A stretch of 64,000 bases of DNA from Sinomonas atrocyanea (GTDB lineage Bacteria; Actinomycetota; Actinomycetes; Actinomycetales; Micrococcaceae): NCBI RefSeq assembly GCF_030812675.1, contig NZ_JAUSTE010000001.1:248001-312000 (forward strand), written 5' to 3'. The position numbers were made by a program, and so were the translations under genes. The notes under the pieces are model-generated. The model saw nothing but the letters and a program-made list of their open reading frames with translations, was not told the origin of the DNA and ran no database searches. Positions 1-8,151 of the stretch are shown here, piece after piece. Position 1 is the first letter of the stretch, and every line of letters starts with the position of its first letter.

Positions 1-1226
1 GGCCCATGCTCCTGGGGACTCTCGGCCCCGCCTTCGTCGCCTCGGTGGCGTACGTGGATCCGGGCAACGTCGCGGCGAACCTGACCGCCGGCGCACGCTA
101 CGGCTACCTGCTCATGTGGGTCCTCGTCCTCGCGAACCTCATGGCGATGCTCGTCCAGTACCTCTCGGCGAAGCTCGGGGTCGTCACCGGCCGCACGCTC
201 CCAGAACTCCTGGGTCGCCGCCTCCGGCCCGGCCCGCGCCGGCTCTACTGGGCGCAGGCGGAGATCGTCGCGCTCGCCACGGACCTCGCCGAGGTCGTGG
301 GCGGGGCGCTCGCACTGCAGCTCCTGTTCAGGGTCCCGCTCCCCGTGGGCGCCGTGATCGTCGGCGTCGTCTCGATGGGGATCCTCGCGATCCAGGACTT
401 CCGCACCCAGCAGCGGTTCGAGCTGGCGGTCGTCGCGCTCCTCGCCGTCATCGCGCTCGGCTTCCTCGCCGGACTCGCCCTCAGGCCGCCGTCCCCGGCC
501 GGCATGGCCGGCGGGCTCGTGCCCCGGTTCGACGGCCCCGACTCGGTCCTGCTCGCCGCCTCGATGCTCGGCGCCACCGTGATGCCCCACGCGATCTACG
601 TCCACTCCGCACTCTCGCGCGACCGCCACCGCGGCGACGCCGACGGCCACCCGGGCGCCCCCGCCATCCGGCGGCTCCTGCGGGGGACCCGGGTGGACGT
701 GGTCGTCGCGCTCGGTGCGGCCGGCGTCGTGAACGTCGGCATGCTCCTCCTCGCCGCCTCCACCCTCGGCGGCACCGAGGGCACGGACTCGATCGAGGGA
801 GCGCACGCGGCGATCGAGAGGGCGCTCGGCCCCGCGGTGGGCATCGTCTTCGCCGTGGGGCTCCTCGCCAGCGGCCTCGCCTCCACCGCCGTGGGCTCCT
901 ACGCCGGTGCGACGATCATGCAGGGCCTGCTCCAGCGGCGCATCCCGCTCGTGCTCCGCCGGGCCATCACCCTCGTCCCCTCGGTCCTGGTCCTCGCCCT
1001 CGGCGTGGACCCCACGTGGGCCCTCGTCGTGAGCCAGGCGGTGCTGAGCTTCGGCATCCCGTTCGCCCTCGTCCCGCTCATCCGGCTCAGCACCTCGGCC
1101 GCCGTGGTCGGGGACCACACCCTGCGGCCGCCGCTCGCGGTCGCCGCCTGGCTCAGCGCGGCCCTGGTCATCGTGCTCAACCTCGCCCTGCTCTGGTTCA
1201 CGGTCGGCCCCCTGCTCGGACGGTAG
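1..1226 (+). CDS. mntH: Nramp-family divalent metal (Mn2+) transporter, 5' end cut by window edge
   Basis: Proton-coupled importer of Mn2+ and related divalent metals in the cytoplasmic membrane. The reading frame is open to the first base of the window, and the first methionine at position 6 falls where family members are already inside TM1, so the true start lies upstream. The TM1 metal-binding motif DPGN is at residues 18-21 counted from that methionine. The TM6 motif MPHAIYVHS is near residue 193. About ten further hydrophobic segments follow to the end. A DtxR/MntR-family gene begins 10 bp downstream, which supports manganese as the physiological metal. The family is certain; the exact substrate is inferred from motif and neighbour. 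Confidence 0.9.
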   Translation, partial: PMLLGTLGPAFVASVAYVDPGNVAANLTAGARYGYLLMWVLVLANLMAMLVQYLSAKLGVVTGRTLPELLGRRLRPGPRRLYWAQAEIVALATDLAEVVGGALALQLLFRVPLPVGAVIVGVVSMGILAIQDFRTQQRFELAVVALLAVIALGFLAGLALRPPSPAGMAGGLVPRFDGPDSVLLAASMLGATVMPHAIYVHSALSRDRHRGDADGHPGAPAIRRLLRGTRVDVVVALGAAGVVNVGMLLLAASTLGGTEGTDSIEGAHAAIERALGPAVGIVFAVGLLASGLASTAVGSYAGATIMQGLLQRRIPLVLRRAITLVPSVLVLALGVDPTWALVVSQAVLSFGIPFALVPLIRLSTSAAVVGDHTLRPPLAVAAWLSAALVIVLNLALLWFTVGPLLGR

Positions 1227-1236
1227 GGTAAGTGGC

Positions 1237-1950
1237 GTGAAAAGCCAGCTCTCCTCGTCCACAGAGGACTACGTGAAGACGATCTACGCCTTCACCGAGT
1301 GGCAGGACGCTCCCATCACGTCTTCGCAGCTCGCGGCACGGCTCGGGGTGGCGAACTCGTCGGTGTCGGAGATGGTCCGCAAGCTCAAGGACCTCGGGCT
1401 CGTGGACCACCGCCCGTACGGCGCCGTGCGGCTCACCGAGGAGGGGCGCCGCGTGGCGCTCACCATGGTCCGCAGGCACCGCCTGCTCGAGACCTTCCTG
1501 GTCAACGAGCTCGGGTACAGCTGGGACGAGGTGCACGTCGAGGCGGAGCTGCTCGAGCACGCGGTCTCCGATCTCTTCGTCGAGCGGCTCGCGGCCAAGC
1601 TGGGGAACCCCGCCCGCGACCCGCACGGGGACCCGATCCCGACGGCGGAGGGAACTGTGCCCCGCATCGACGCCCACCGTCTGCGCGAGCTGGATCCCGG
1701 GCACGCGGGACGCATCACGCGCATCAGCGACGAGAACCCCGAGCTGCTCCGCTACCTGGCACACGAGAGGATCTCCCTCGACACGGAGGTGACCGTGGTG
1801 CGGCGCAAGCCGTTCGGCGGTCCGCTCGTGGTGCGCATCGACGAGGGCGGCGCCTCGCGCGATTTCGACGTCGCGGACGAGGTGGCCGACGCCGTGTGGG
1901 TCCGCAGCGGCCAGCCGCACCAGGGCTGCACGCTCGAGCCCGGGGCCTAG
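1237..1950 (+). CDS. mntR: DtxR/MntR-family manganese-responsive transcriptional regulator
   Basis: Metal-dependent repressor of 237 aa. An N-terminal winged helix (about residues 5-65) is followed by a dimerisation/metal domain (about 66-140) and a C-terminal SH3/FeoA-like domain (about 150-230). Metal ligands are readable: H81, E85, H100, E104, E107 and H108. Position 104 is the place of Cys102 in iron-sensing DtxR, and here it is Glu. Position 11 (motif TEDY) is Asp, where DtxR has Met10. Both match manganese-sensing MntR. The start is GTG, 10 bp after the transporter stop, so the pair is probably cotranscribed and the protein probably controls the transporter. The 3' end overlaps the convergent DUF2568 gene by 4 bp. 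Confidence 0.85.
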   Translation: MKSQLSSSTEDYVKTIYAFTEWQDAPITSSQLAARLGVANSSVSEMVRKLKDLGLVDHRPYGAVRLTEEGRRVALTMVRRHRLLETFLVNELGYSWDEVHVEAELLEHAVSDLFVERLAAKLGNPARDPHGDPIPTAEGTVPRIDAHRLRELDPGHAGRITRISDENPELLRYLAHERISLDTEVTVVRRKPFGGPLVVRIDEGGASRDFDVADEVADAVWVRSGQPHQGCTLEPGA

Positions 1951-2351
1951 TACTTCCGCTGGAGCCAGAAGGCGAGCACCGTGTCCGCCAGGGCGGCTAC
2001 CGCCAGCGCGAGGCCCAGTGGCTGTCCGGCGGCCGCAGCGGCGAACCCGGCCGCTCCGAACGCGCCCAGGGCCACGAGGGGCCGCCAGGGCCAGGGGACT
2101 CTCCTGGGCGCCCGGGGCGCCATGAACACGCCCCAGGCGACGGCGAACGCGGCGGCCAGGAGCAGGCCCCCGACCGCGCCGCCGGCCCCGGGCGCGAGCC
2201 TGCTGCCCAGATGCCAGCAGGCCCCCAGGGTCGCCACCTCGAGGAGGAACGCGAGCGCGGCATGCAGCGTGCCCCACGGCCCGCCTGTGGCCTCGCGTCC
2301 CCGTGCGGCGGGCCTCCGGTCCGCCCGGCGCCGCGTGGCGTCAGAGGTCAT
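1947..2351 (-). CDS. DUF2568 (YrdB-like) small integral membrane protein
   Basis: A 134-aa protein of unknown function. After a charged, Arg-rich N-terminus (about 25 residues) it has four hydrophobic segments and the fairly typical family core VAWGVFMAPRAPRR near the middle. The ATG overlaps the last 11 bases of the upstream efflux-pump gene, which indicates translational coupling. No enzymatic motif is visible. Family assignment rests on the WGxFxAPxAPRR core and on length; a role in the membrane next to an exporter is only inferred from position. Confidence 0.6.
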   Translation of the reverse strand: MTSDATRRRADRRPAARGREATGGPWGTLHAALAFLLEVATLGACWHLGSRLAPGAGGAVGGLLLAAAFAVAWGVFMAPRAPRRVPWPWRPLVALGAFGAAGFAAAAAGQPLGLALAVAALADTVLAFWLQRKY

Positions 2352-3753
2352 GGTGGTCCCTCCCAGAACTCGTGCGGTGCCCCCGTGCCCTGATCCTAGC
2401 GGCCGGGATGCCCACGGCGGAGGTTGCCGCGGCGGCGGCGAGCAGGAGCGCCGTCGCCGCCGTCCCGCGCCGGAAGCCGACGTCGTCGAGCACCCCTCCG
2501 ACGATCGCCCCCGAGGCCGCGATCGCCACGAGGGACGCGATGCGCGCGGCGGCGTTGTTCACCGCCGAGCCCACGCCCTCTGACCCGGCCGGCACCGCCC
2601 CGAGGACCGTCGAGGTCAGCGGCGCCACCATGATGGCAAGGCCCAGCCCCAGCAGCACCATGGGGCCGAAGACGTCCCGCCAGTACCCCAGCGGCGGAGC
2701 GGACAGGGCGAGCCAGGCGAAGCCGGCGGCGGCGATGGCCGGGCCGGCCGCCATCGGCAGCCGCGGCCCCGTGCGGGCCGTGAGCCGCGCCACCGTGCCG
2801 GAGAGGAAGAGCATCGGCAGGGTGGCGGGAAGCATCCCCACGCCGGCCGCGAACGCCGTCAGCCCCATCCGCTGCTGGAGGTACAGGCCCACGAGGAAGG
2901 CACCGAGCCCGAGGGCGCCGTAGGCCCAGACCGTGGCCACGTTGCCGGCCGCGAACGTGCGGTTTCGGAAGAGTGCCAGCGGGAGCTGCGGCGCGGCGGC
3001 CCGGCGCTGCTGCGCGGCGTAGGCCGCCACCGCCGCGGCCCCGACCGCGAGCGGGCCGAGCACCCAGGCACTCGCCCATCCCAGCGTCGTCTGCCAGATC
3101 AGCCCCAGCACGATCCCGCCGAGGCCCACGACTCCCAGCGCCGCGCTCGCCAGGTCGAACGGCTCCGTCTGCGGCGGCCGCGGGGCTGCGCCGCGCCGCA
3201 GCACCGCGAGCGGGCGGGCCAGGACGGCCGCGGGGACGAGGTTGACCAGGAACACGAGCCGCCAGCTGCCCAGCGTCACGAGGGCGCCGCCGATGAACGG
3301 CGCAGCAACGGAGGCCGCCGCCGTCCACGCCGTCCACCGGGCGATCAGCCGGAGTCGGACCGGCCCCTCCGCGGAGGCCGTGATGAGGGCGAGGGCGCTG
3401 GGCGTGATGAGCGCTCCCGCCGCGCCCTGGAGGACCCGGGCAGCGACGAGGACCCAGCCGGCCGGTGCGAGGCCGCAGGCCACGGACATGAGCGTGAACG
3501 CGGCCGTGCCCACGGCGAGCACCCGCTCGGTGCCCCAGCGGTCAGCGACTGCCCCGGCCGCCAGGAGCAGCGAGCCGAGGGTGAGGAGGTAGCCGTCCAC
3601 CACCCACTGTTGGAGGAGGAGGCCGCCGCCCAGCTCGCGCTGGATCGCCGGGAGCGCGAGGCTCACCCCTGAGGAGTCGATGATCACGAGGCAGCTCGAG
3701 GTGACGGCCGCGAGCAGTACGCGGCGCAGACCGGCCGCATCCGGAGGGTTCAC
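2341..3753 (-). CDS. MFS drug:H+ antiporter, DHA2 (EmrB/QacA) family
   Basis: Predicted multidrug efflux pump of 470 aa in the cytoplasmic membrane, with about 14 hydrophobic segments as expected for DHA2 proteins. The TM1 region reads SSCLVIIDSSGVSLALPAIQ, followed by WVVDGYLL and a motif-A-like loop GAVADRWGTERV. The motif-C region around RVLQGAAGALITPSAL is also clear. The frame stays open upstream to about 4035, but that extension is Arg/Pro-rich. A GTG at 3753 preceded by GGGGAGGA about 8 bases upstream is the better start and gives the normal family N-terminus. The stop overlaps the start of the DUF2568 gene. The exported compound cannot be told from sequence. Confidence 0.85.
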   Translation of the reverse strand: MNPPDAAGLRRVLLAAVTSSCLVIIDSSGVSLALPAIQRELGGGLLLQQWVVDGYLLTLGSLLLAAGAVADRWGTERVLAVGTAAFTLMSVACGLAPAGWVLVAARVLQGAAGALITPSALALITASAEGPVRLRLIARWTAWTAAASVAAPFIGGALVTLGSWRLVFLVNLVPAAVLARPLAVLRRGAAPRPPQTEPFDLASAALGVVGLGGIVLGLIWQTTLGWASAWVLGPLAVGAAAVAAYAAQQRRAAAPQLPLALFRNRTFAAGNVATVWAYGALGLGAFLVGLYLQQRMGLTAFAAGVGMLPATLPMLFLSGTVARLTARTGPRLPMAAGPAIAAAGFAWLALSAPPLGYWRDVFGPMVLLGLGLAIMVAPLTSTVLGAVPAGSEGVGSAVNNAAARIASLVAIAASGAIVGGVLDDVGFRRGTAATALLLAAAAATSAVGIPAARIRARGHRTSSGRDHHDL

Positions 3754-4213
3754 AGGGCCATCCTCCCCGCTATCCCCGTCCGGTACGAGATCTGGGGCGA
3801 TGCGCCGGCGCCGGCCTCCCCTGGGCCGAGGGCGGTGCCACCGGCCCCGGCCGCCGGTTCGCGGCCCGCTACTCCGCAGCGTTAGACTCGCGACGGCGGA
3901 TCGACCGACGCGGTCAGCCCCCGCAACCGCCATGTCGTGCGGCAGCGCCGGGGGCGCCGAGCAGCGCAGCAGCGCACCACCGCGCCCGTCGGCGGACGGT
4001 TGAGTGCCTCGGGAAACGGCCGCCGCTTTCACCACCGCCCAGTGGCTGCCGTCCGCGGACTGGGCCTGTCGTCGCCTCCAGGACCGCAGCAGCGGCGGCC
4101 ACCTCGCGGGAGCGTATTCGCGGCTGCTCGGGCCCGTGCTGCGGTCCGTGCTCGTCCGGGACTGAGCGCAGGGGGGGCGGCCGCCTAAGGCGGCTCGAAC
4201 CGTGCATTAAGAC
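3754..4213. other. Intergenic region between efflux-pump gene and ssrA
   Basis: About 460 bases lie between the start of the efflux-pump gene and the ssrA terminator. All frames here are low-complexity Arg/Ala/Pro readings without a plausible start or family motif, so I call no gene. A small inverted repeat GCCGCC-TAA-GGCGGC lies around 4178-4192, downstream of ssrA on the minus strand. It could act as a second, weaker termination hairpin. A promoter for the efflux pump must lie here, but I cannot place it with confidence. Confidence 0.4.
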
Positions 4214-4251
4214 ACTGCAGCGGTCCCTCCGTACGGAGGGACCGCTGCAGT
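4214..4251 (-). terminator. Perfect 38-bp palindrome downstream of ssrA, probable terminator
   Basis: Every base from 4214 to 4251 takes part in a perfect inverted repeat. The arms begin ACTGCAGCGG and meet at a central GTAC, so a 17-18 bp stem with a tiny loop can form. It starts 4 bases beyond the tmRNA 3' end on the minus strand. Only a short T-containing stretch (TGTCTTAA) follows, so termination would depend mostly on stem strength, as is common in high-GC actinobacteria. A perfect palindrome this long can also form a hairpin in either orientation. Confidence 0.75.
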
Positions 4252-4255
4252 CCAG

Positions 4256-4623
4256 GGTGGAGATGGGGGGAATTGAACCCCCGTCCGGTGCGGTTTTGCC
4301 AGGTATTCTCCGGGCGCAGTGTGCGTCGGGATTTCTCGGCCCCAGCCATCATGCACACCAGTGGCTGACCCGGGCCCAGTCGTCTAAAAGTCCCAGCAGC
4401 TCCGACGACGAGAGCTGCCAGCAGTGGCTATCTAATCGACGCCAGGATCCGGGACGATAGCATTCCCGGGCTGACGGACTTGCTCGCTACTTAGGCAGCG
4501 AGGGCGAAGTCAGTGCGCTTAGAGTTGGCACTTATTGGTTTACAGAGAGCGTTGACGAGATGACTCTGCATCCTCGGCCCGCTTCCCCTGTCTCGACCTA
4601 CACCGTCGAAACCGATCATCCCC
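4256..4623 (-). ncRNA. ssrA: Transfer-messenger RNA (tmRNA, ssrA), 368 nt
   Basis: Rescues stalled ribosomes together with SmpB by adding a degradation tag. The mature 5' end reads GGGGATGATCGGTTTCGACG, the universal tmRNA start. The 3' end has a T arm with GGGGG-TTCAATT-CCCCC and an acceptor strand CATCTCC followed by ACC. The 5' GGGGAUG pairs with CAUCUCC with one G-U. The final A of CCA is not encoded (the next base is C) and would be added afterwards. The tag reading frame lies at 4491-4529. Length fits the actinobacterial norm of about 360-390 nt. smpB is only about 1.5 kb upstream on the same strand. 5' and 3' ends are inferred by pairing and may be off by a base or two. Confidence 0.95.
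4491..4529 (-). other. tmRNA tag-peptide reading frame (ANSKRTDFALAA, then TAA)
   Basis: Internal mRNA-like part of ssrA. Starting at the resume codon GCC (4529-4527) it reads ANSKRTDFALAA and ends with TAA. The C-terminal ALAA is the usual recognition end for ClpXP-type proteases. This tag is typical of Arthrobacter-like actinobacteria and is one of the better taxonomic clues in the window. It is translated only after template switching on a stalled ribosome, so it has no start codon of its own. Confidence 0.9.
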
Positions 4624-4687
4624 GTATGTGGTTGTCAAACCGCCCCGGCCTGAACCGGGACTCCTCCGGCGAACCGTCGGAACAGCC

Positions 4688-4693
4688 AGTATA
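4688..4693 (-). promoter_or_regulatory. Possible ssrA promoter -10 element (TATACT)
   Basis: TATACT on the minus strand is close to consensus and lies about 65 bases before the mature tmRNA 5' end, so a leader of roughly 55-60 nt would be removed by RNase P or another nuclease. I find no good -35 hexamer at the expected spacing. A TTGACA on the same strand at 4638-4633 is too close to the mature RNA to serve the gene. Confidence 0.4.
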
Positions 4694-4766
4694 GCGCGTG
4701 GGGCGGCGCAGATATTCCCGGCCGCATTCCCGGCCGCACCGCCCGCCAGCAGCGCCAGTGCCAGCG

Positions 4767-6092
4767 TCACCGCGGAAGGAGGCCTGCACGGTCCTTCGCC
4801 CCGAGGACGGCCAGCGCGGCGGCGTCCACCGTCGAGGCGAACGCCGGGTCTGCCTTCGCGCGGGCCACGATCCCGGCCCAGATCCGCGGAGCCAGCTGCT
4901 GGTCCGTGCACAGCGCCAGCGTGCCGCCGGCGGCGAGGAAGTCCGCCCCGCGCTGCTCGGGGGCCACGCCGGAGAGCTGGACCGCGTCGCACAGGTCGTC
5001 CGAGACCACGATGCCGCGGAAGCCGAGGTCGCCGCGCAGCATGCCCCCGATCACTGTCGGGGAGAAGACTGCGTCGTGCCGCGGGTCGATGGCCGGGTAG
5101 GAGGCGTTGGAGAGCATCATCCACGGCGTCCCGGCCTCCACCGCGTCCGCGAAGGGCGCGACGAAGGGATCGTGCCGGCCGGTCACGGTGTCCGTGACGC
5201 CGGAGGCCGTGTCGGTGTTCGCCGTGACGCGCCCGAGGCCCGGGAAGTGCTTGGGCACCGCGATGAGGCCGGCGTCGGCCATCCCCTGGGCGAAGGCGAT
5301 GCCGTGGGCGGAGACCGCCGCCGGGGTGTAGCCGAACTCGCGCTGGAAGTGCCCGATGGGCGTGTTCTGCGGTGCGAATGCCGCGGACGGCACGGTGTCC
5401 ATGACGGGGGCGAAGTTCACATTGACGCCCGCGGCGGCCAGCTCGCGGCCCCACCCCGCGGCAGCGGCCCGCAGCGCTGCGGGTGCCATGCCCCCCTGCG
5501 CGAGGGCCGTGGGCATGTCGGAGAACCCCGGGCCGCGCAGGACCTGGACCTGGCCGCCCTCCTGGTCGGTGGCGATGAACTGTCCCACCCGCCGGGTCCC
5601 GGCGTCCGTGGCCTCGGCCCTGATGCCGCGGACGACGGCGGCCACGGCCCCCACGCCGGCGGTCGAGCGGCCCTTGAGGAAGACGTTGCCGATGTGGAGC
5701 CGGCGCATGGCGTCGAGGGCCGCGGCGTCGGGACCGGCCGCCGGGGAGCTGACCATGATGATCTGCCCCACCCGCTGCTCGAGACTCATCGAGGCCAGGA
5801 TCTGGGCCGGGCGGCCTGCGGGGGGGCTCGCCGTCGTGCTCGGACCCCGGGCGGGGGCGGACGACGTCGGCGGCGCACCGGCGGCGCTCGGGGTCACGGT
5901 CGGCGTCGGCCGGGTGCTGGCCCCCGAGGGCGAGGCGGTGGCTGGACTGGTGCCCGCCGCGGACGGGGTCGGTCCCGGCGCGGCCGTGGGGCCTGCAAGC
6001 AGGCGCGGCAGGATCAGCGCGCCCGCCACCGCGAGCACGGCAACGATGCCCACCGCGACCGCGGCCCAGGCCTTCCAGTTCCTGTGGGGCAT
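4767..6092 (-). CDS. GH3-family (NagZ-like) membrane-anchored protein with altered catalytic loop
   Basis: A 441-aa protein with one N-terminal membrane segment (about 8-32), a Pro/Ala/Thr/Ser-rich extracytoplasmic linker (about 33-95) and a GH3 N-terminal barrel (about 100-435). It resembles beta-N-acetylhexosaminidases of peptidoglycan recycling: KHFPGLG at 281-287 and the nucleophile region VSDDL with Asp365 or Asp366. In NagZ the loop after KHFPGHG carries an Asp-Ser-His general acid/base dyad; here the equivalent 292-294 reads Asn-Thr-Asp, so the His is gone. The enzyme may use another acid/base, have different specificity or be inactive. The ATG at 6092 was chosen because it directly precedes the membrane segment. 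It sits 23 bp downstream of smpB. Confidence 0.8.
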   Translation of the reverse strand: MPHRNWKAWAAVAVGIVAVLAVAGALILPRLLAGPTAAPGPTPSAAGTSPATASPSGASTRPTPTVTPSAAGAPPTSSAPARGPSTTASPPAGRPAQILASMSLEQRVGQIIMVSSPAAGPDAAALDAMRRLHIGNVFLKGRSTAGVGAVAAVVRGIRAEATDAGTRRVGQFIATDQEGGQVQVLRGPGFSDMPTALAQGGMAPAALRAAAAGWGRELAAAGVNVNFAPVMDTVPSAAFAPQNTPIGHFQREFGYTPAAVSAHGIAFAQGMADAGLIAVPKHFPGLGRVTANTDTASGVTDTVTGRHDPFVAPFADAVEAGTPWMMLSNASYPAIDPRHDAVFSPTVIGGMLRGDLGFRGIVVSDDLCDAVQLSGVAPEQRGADFLAAGGTLALCTDQQLAPRIWAGIVARAKADPAFASTVDAAALAVLGAKDRAGLLPR

Positions 6093-6115
6093 GTCCTGTC
6101 TCCGGCGCCGTTCCG

Positions 6116-6586
6116 TCAGCGGCGGTTCCGGGCCCGCATGGCGCGCAGGGCCTCCCGCTTGTCCTGCGCCTCGCGGAGGGCGTGGCGCTTGTCGTAGTCC
6201 TTCTTGCCGCGCGCAAGCGCGATCTCGACCTTGGCGCGGCCGTCGCTGAAGTACACCTGCAGCGGCACCACGGTCAACCCCGACTCGTTCACCTTGTGCT
6301 CGATCTTCGCGAGCTCCTCCCGGTGCAGCAGGAGCTTGCGCTTCCGCTTGGACGGGTGGTTGGTCCAGGACCCCTGGGTGTACTCCGGGATGTTGACCGC
6401 CTCGAGCCACAGCTCGCCCCGGTCGAAGTGGCAGAAGCCCTCGGCGAGGGAGATGTGGCCCTCGCGGAGCGACTTCACCTCGGTGCCCATGAGGACGAGC
6501 CCGGCCTCCCAGGTGTCCAGGACCTCGTAGTCGTGCCGGGCCTTGCGGTTGGTGGCCACGACCTTCCGGCCACTCTCTCTGGGCAC
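6116..6586 (-). CDS. smpB: SsrA-binding protein SmpB
   Basis: Small basic tmRNA-binding protein (156 aa) that delivers alanyl-tmRNA to stalled ribosomes. The family signatures [10 protein letters not shown] (about 13-22), [10 protein letters not shown] (about 34-43) and the Lys/Arg-rich C-terminal tail, which enters the empty mRNA channel, are all present. The start is GTG with AAGGAG 7 bases upstream. It lies downstream of the ftsE-ftsX-M23 genes and upstream of ssrA, the usual actinobacterial order, with a GH3 gene inserted between smpB and ssrA. Confidence 0.96.
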   Translation of the reverse strand: MPRESGRKVVATNRKARHDYEVLDTWEAGLVLMGTEVKSLREGHISLAEGFCHFDRGELWLEAVNIPEYTQGSWTNHPSKRKRKLLLHREELAKIEHKVNESGLTVVPLQVYFSDGRAKVEIALARGKKDYDKRHALREAQDKREALRAMRARNRR

Positions 6587-6670
6587 GGCGGCACTCCTTG
6601 CGGATTCGTGATCGGTCTGCGATCAGGGCGGACGTTCGCTGCCGCGGGTGGCGGCACGGGACCTACCAGT

Positions 6671-8131
6671 CTACAGCAGCCCCATGGGATTGACGGGCTG
6701 GCCGTTGAGCCAGGTCTCGAAGTGTGCGTGGCAGCCGGTCGAGTTGCCGGTGTTGCCCGAGTAGGCGATCAGCTGCCCCTGGCTCACCTGCTGGCCCGGC
6801 GAGACCACGACGTTCGTGTTGTGGTAGTAGACGGTCGTCAGGGAGTTCCCGTTCACCACGCCGTGGGAGATCATCACCGTCCACCCACCGCCGCCGGTGG
6901 TCCATCCGCCGACGGTCACAGTGCCTGCTGCGGCGGCATGGACCGGGGTGCCGCACGCGGCGCCGAAGTCGATGCCGGTGTGCATGTAGCCGCCGGTCCC
7001 GTAGAAGTCGATCGTGCCCGGCGGCGTCGCGCGCCAGCCGAAGCCCGAGGTGATGGGGATGTTGCCGTCGAACGGGTGGATGAGCCCGAACGCCGAGGGC
7101 GTCACCGCCGCCGACTGCGCCTGGCGCGTCTCCTCCGCGGCCTGGTTGGCAGCGGCCTGGGCTGCGGCCTCGGCGGCCGCCCGGGCCTGGCCGGCGCGGA
7201 TGGCGGCCTGCCGGGCCTCCTCGGCCCGCTGGGCGGCGATGCGCCGCTGCTCGGCCTCCCATGCCTCGCGGAGCCTGCGGTCGCGGTCCTGGATCTGGGC
7301 AGCGACCTGGTCCTGCTGCGCCTTGACGTCGGCGATCTGCTTCTGGATGGCCGGTTTCTGCGCCTCGAGTTCCTTGCTCAGCCGGCCAGTGTCGTCGACC
7401 AGCTTGTCCACCGCGGCCTTCTTCGCCGCGGCGTCGTCGCGGGCGGCCTGCTCCTTCTTGAGAGCCTCGTCCGCCTTGCCCTTGAGGTCCTTGATCTCGG
7501 CCTCCACGGCCGCGAGGCGCGCCTGCGAGTTCACGTTCGCCGCGTTCTGCTGCGCGAGCTGGTCCAGCGCCGTGTTCTGGCTCTCCATCACGGTGTCCGC
7601 GAGGTCGAGCGAACCGGTCAGCGAGCCTGTCTCCCCCGATCCGAGCATGAGCCCGACGTTCGAGGGCACCCCGCCGGACATGTAGGACTCACTCGCGATC
7701 TCGCCGATGAGCTTCTTGGTGCTGTCCATCTTGCCGCGGTCGCTCTGGAGCTGGGCCGTGATCTTGGCCTTGCTCTGCTGCGCCGCGTCGACCCGGACGG
7801 CCAGCGCGTCGACCTCGTTGCTCGCGGCGGCGACGCGGCCCTGGGCGTCGAGCAGCGCCTGCTGGGCCCCGGGGAGCCGGGCCTGGTACGTCGCGAGGTC
7901 CGCGGCCGTCTGCTGGATCCGCCCGTCGAGGAACTCGAGGGAGTCCTTCACCTCCTGGGCGCGCTGGTCCAGCTGGGCCTTCTGGTCGTCGAGGTTGTCC
8001 GCCCTCGCCACCGAGCCGGCGAGCGTGAGGGTGACCACAAGCATCGCCGCCGCCGTGAGCCCGGTGGCCCGGCGGAACGCCGTACGGCCTCTCCCGGGCA
8101 CGAAGCCGGCTCGTGTGGGGACCACCTGCAT
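6671..8131 (-). CDS. Secreted coiled-coil M23 metallopeptidase, EnvC-like partner of FtsEX
   Basis: A 486-aa exported protein. A long signal peptide ends near residue 45 (SVARA|DN). A long Ala/Gln/Lys-rich coiled coil follows (about 46-330), then a LytM/M23 domain (about 370-486). Zinc ligands are intact: HTGID near 383-387 and HAHFE near 469-473, so it should be an active peptidoglycan endopeptidase. Its position 20 bp after ftsX and its coiled coil resemble EnvC, PcsB and the actinobacterial RipC-type hydrolases that FtsX contacts outside the cell. A role in septal cell-wall splitting driven by FtsEX is inferred from this context. Confidence 0.88.
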   Translation of the reverse strand: MQVVPTRAGFVPGRGRTAFRRATGLTAAAMLVVTLTLAGSVARADNLDDQKAQLDQRAQEVKDSLEFLDGRIQQTAADLATYQARLPGAQQALLDAQGRVAAASNEVDALAVRVDAAQQSKAKITAQLQSDRGKMDSTKKLIGEIASESYMSGGVPSNVGLMLGSGETGSLTGSLDLADTVMESQNTALDQLAQQNAANVNSQARLAAVEAEIKDLKGKADEALKKEQAARDDAAAKKAAVDKLVDDTGRLSKELEAQKPAIQKQIADVKAQQDQVAAQIQDRDRRLREAWEAEQRRIAAQRAEEARQAAIRAGQARAAAEAAAQAAANQAAEETRQAQSAAVTPSAFGLIHPFDGNIPITSGFGWRATPPGTIDFYGTGGYMHTGIDFGAACGTPVHAAAAGTVTVGGWTTGGGGWTVMISHGVVNGNSLTTVYYHNTNVVVSPGQQVSQGQLIAYSGNTGNSTGCHAHFETWLNGQPVNPMGLL

Positions 8132-8151
8132 CGGTCTGCGCTCCTGTCCGT

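Noticed and set aside
3914-4207. A 97-codon minus-strand open frame in the gap before the efflux pump
   Set aside because: Arg/Pro/Ala-rich composition, no ribosome site and no family resemblance; it also overlaps a hairpin and other equally open frames.
4257-4460. A 67-codon plus-strand open frame over the tmRNA gene
   Set aside because: It lies entirely in the antisense of ssrA, and its sequence is explained by the tRNA-like domain and pseudoknots.
4633-4638. TTGACA on the minus strand near ssrA as a -35 box
   Set aside because: A -10 at normal spacing would fall inside the mature tmRNA, so it cannot drive the gene.
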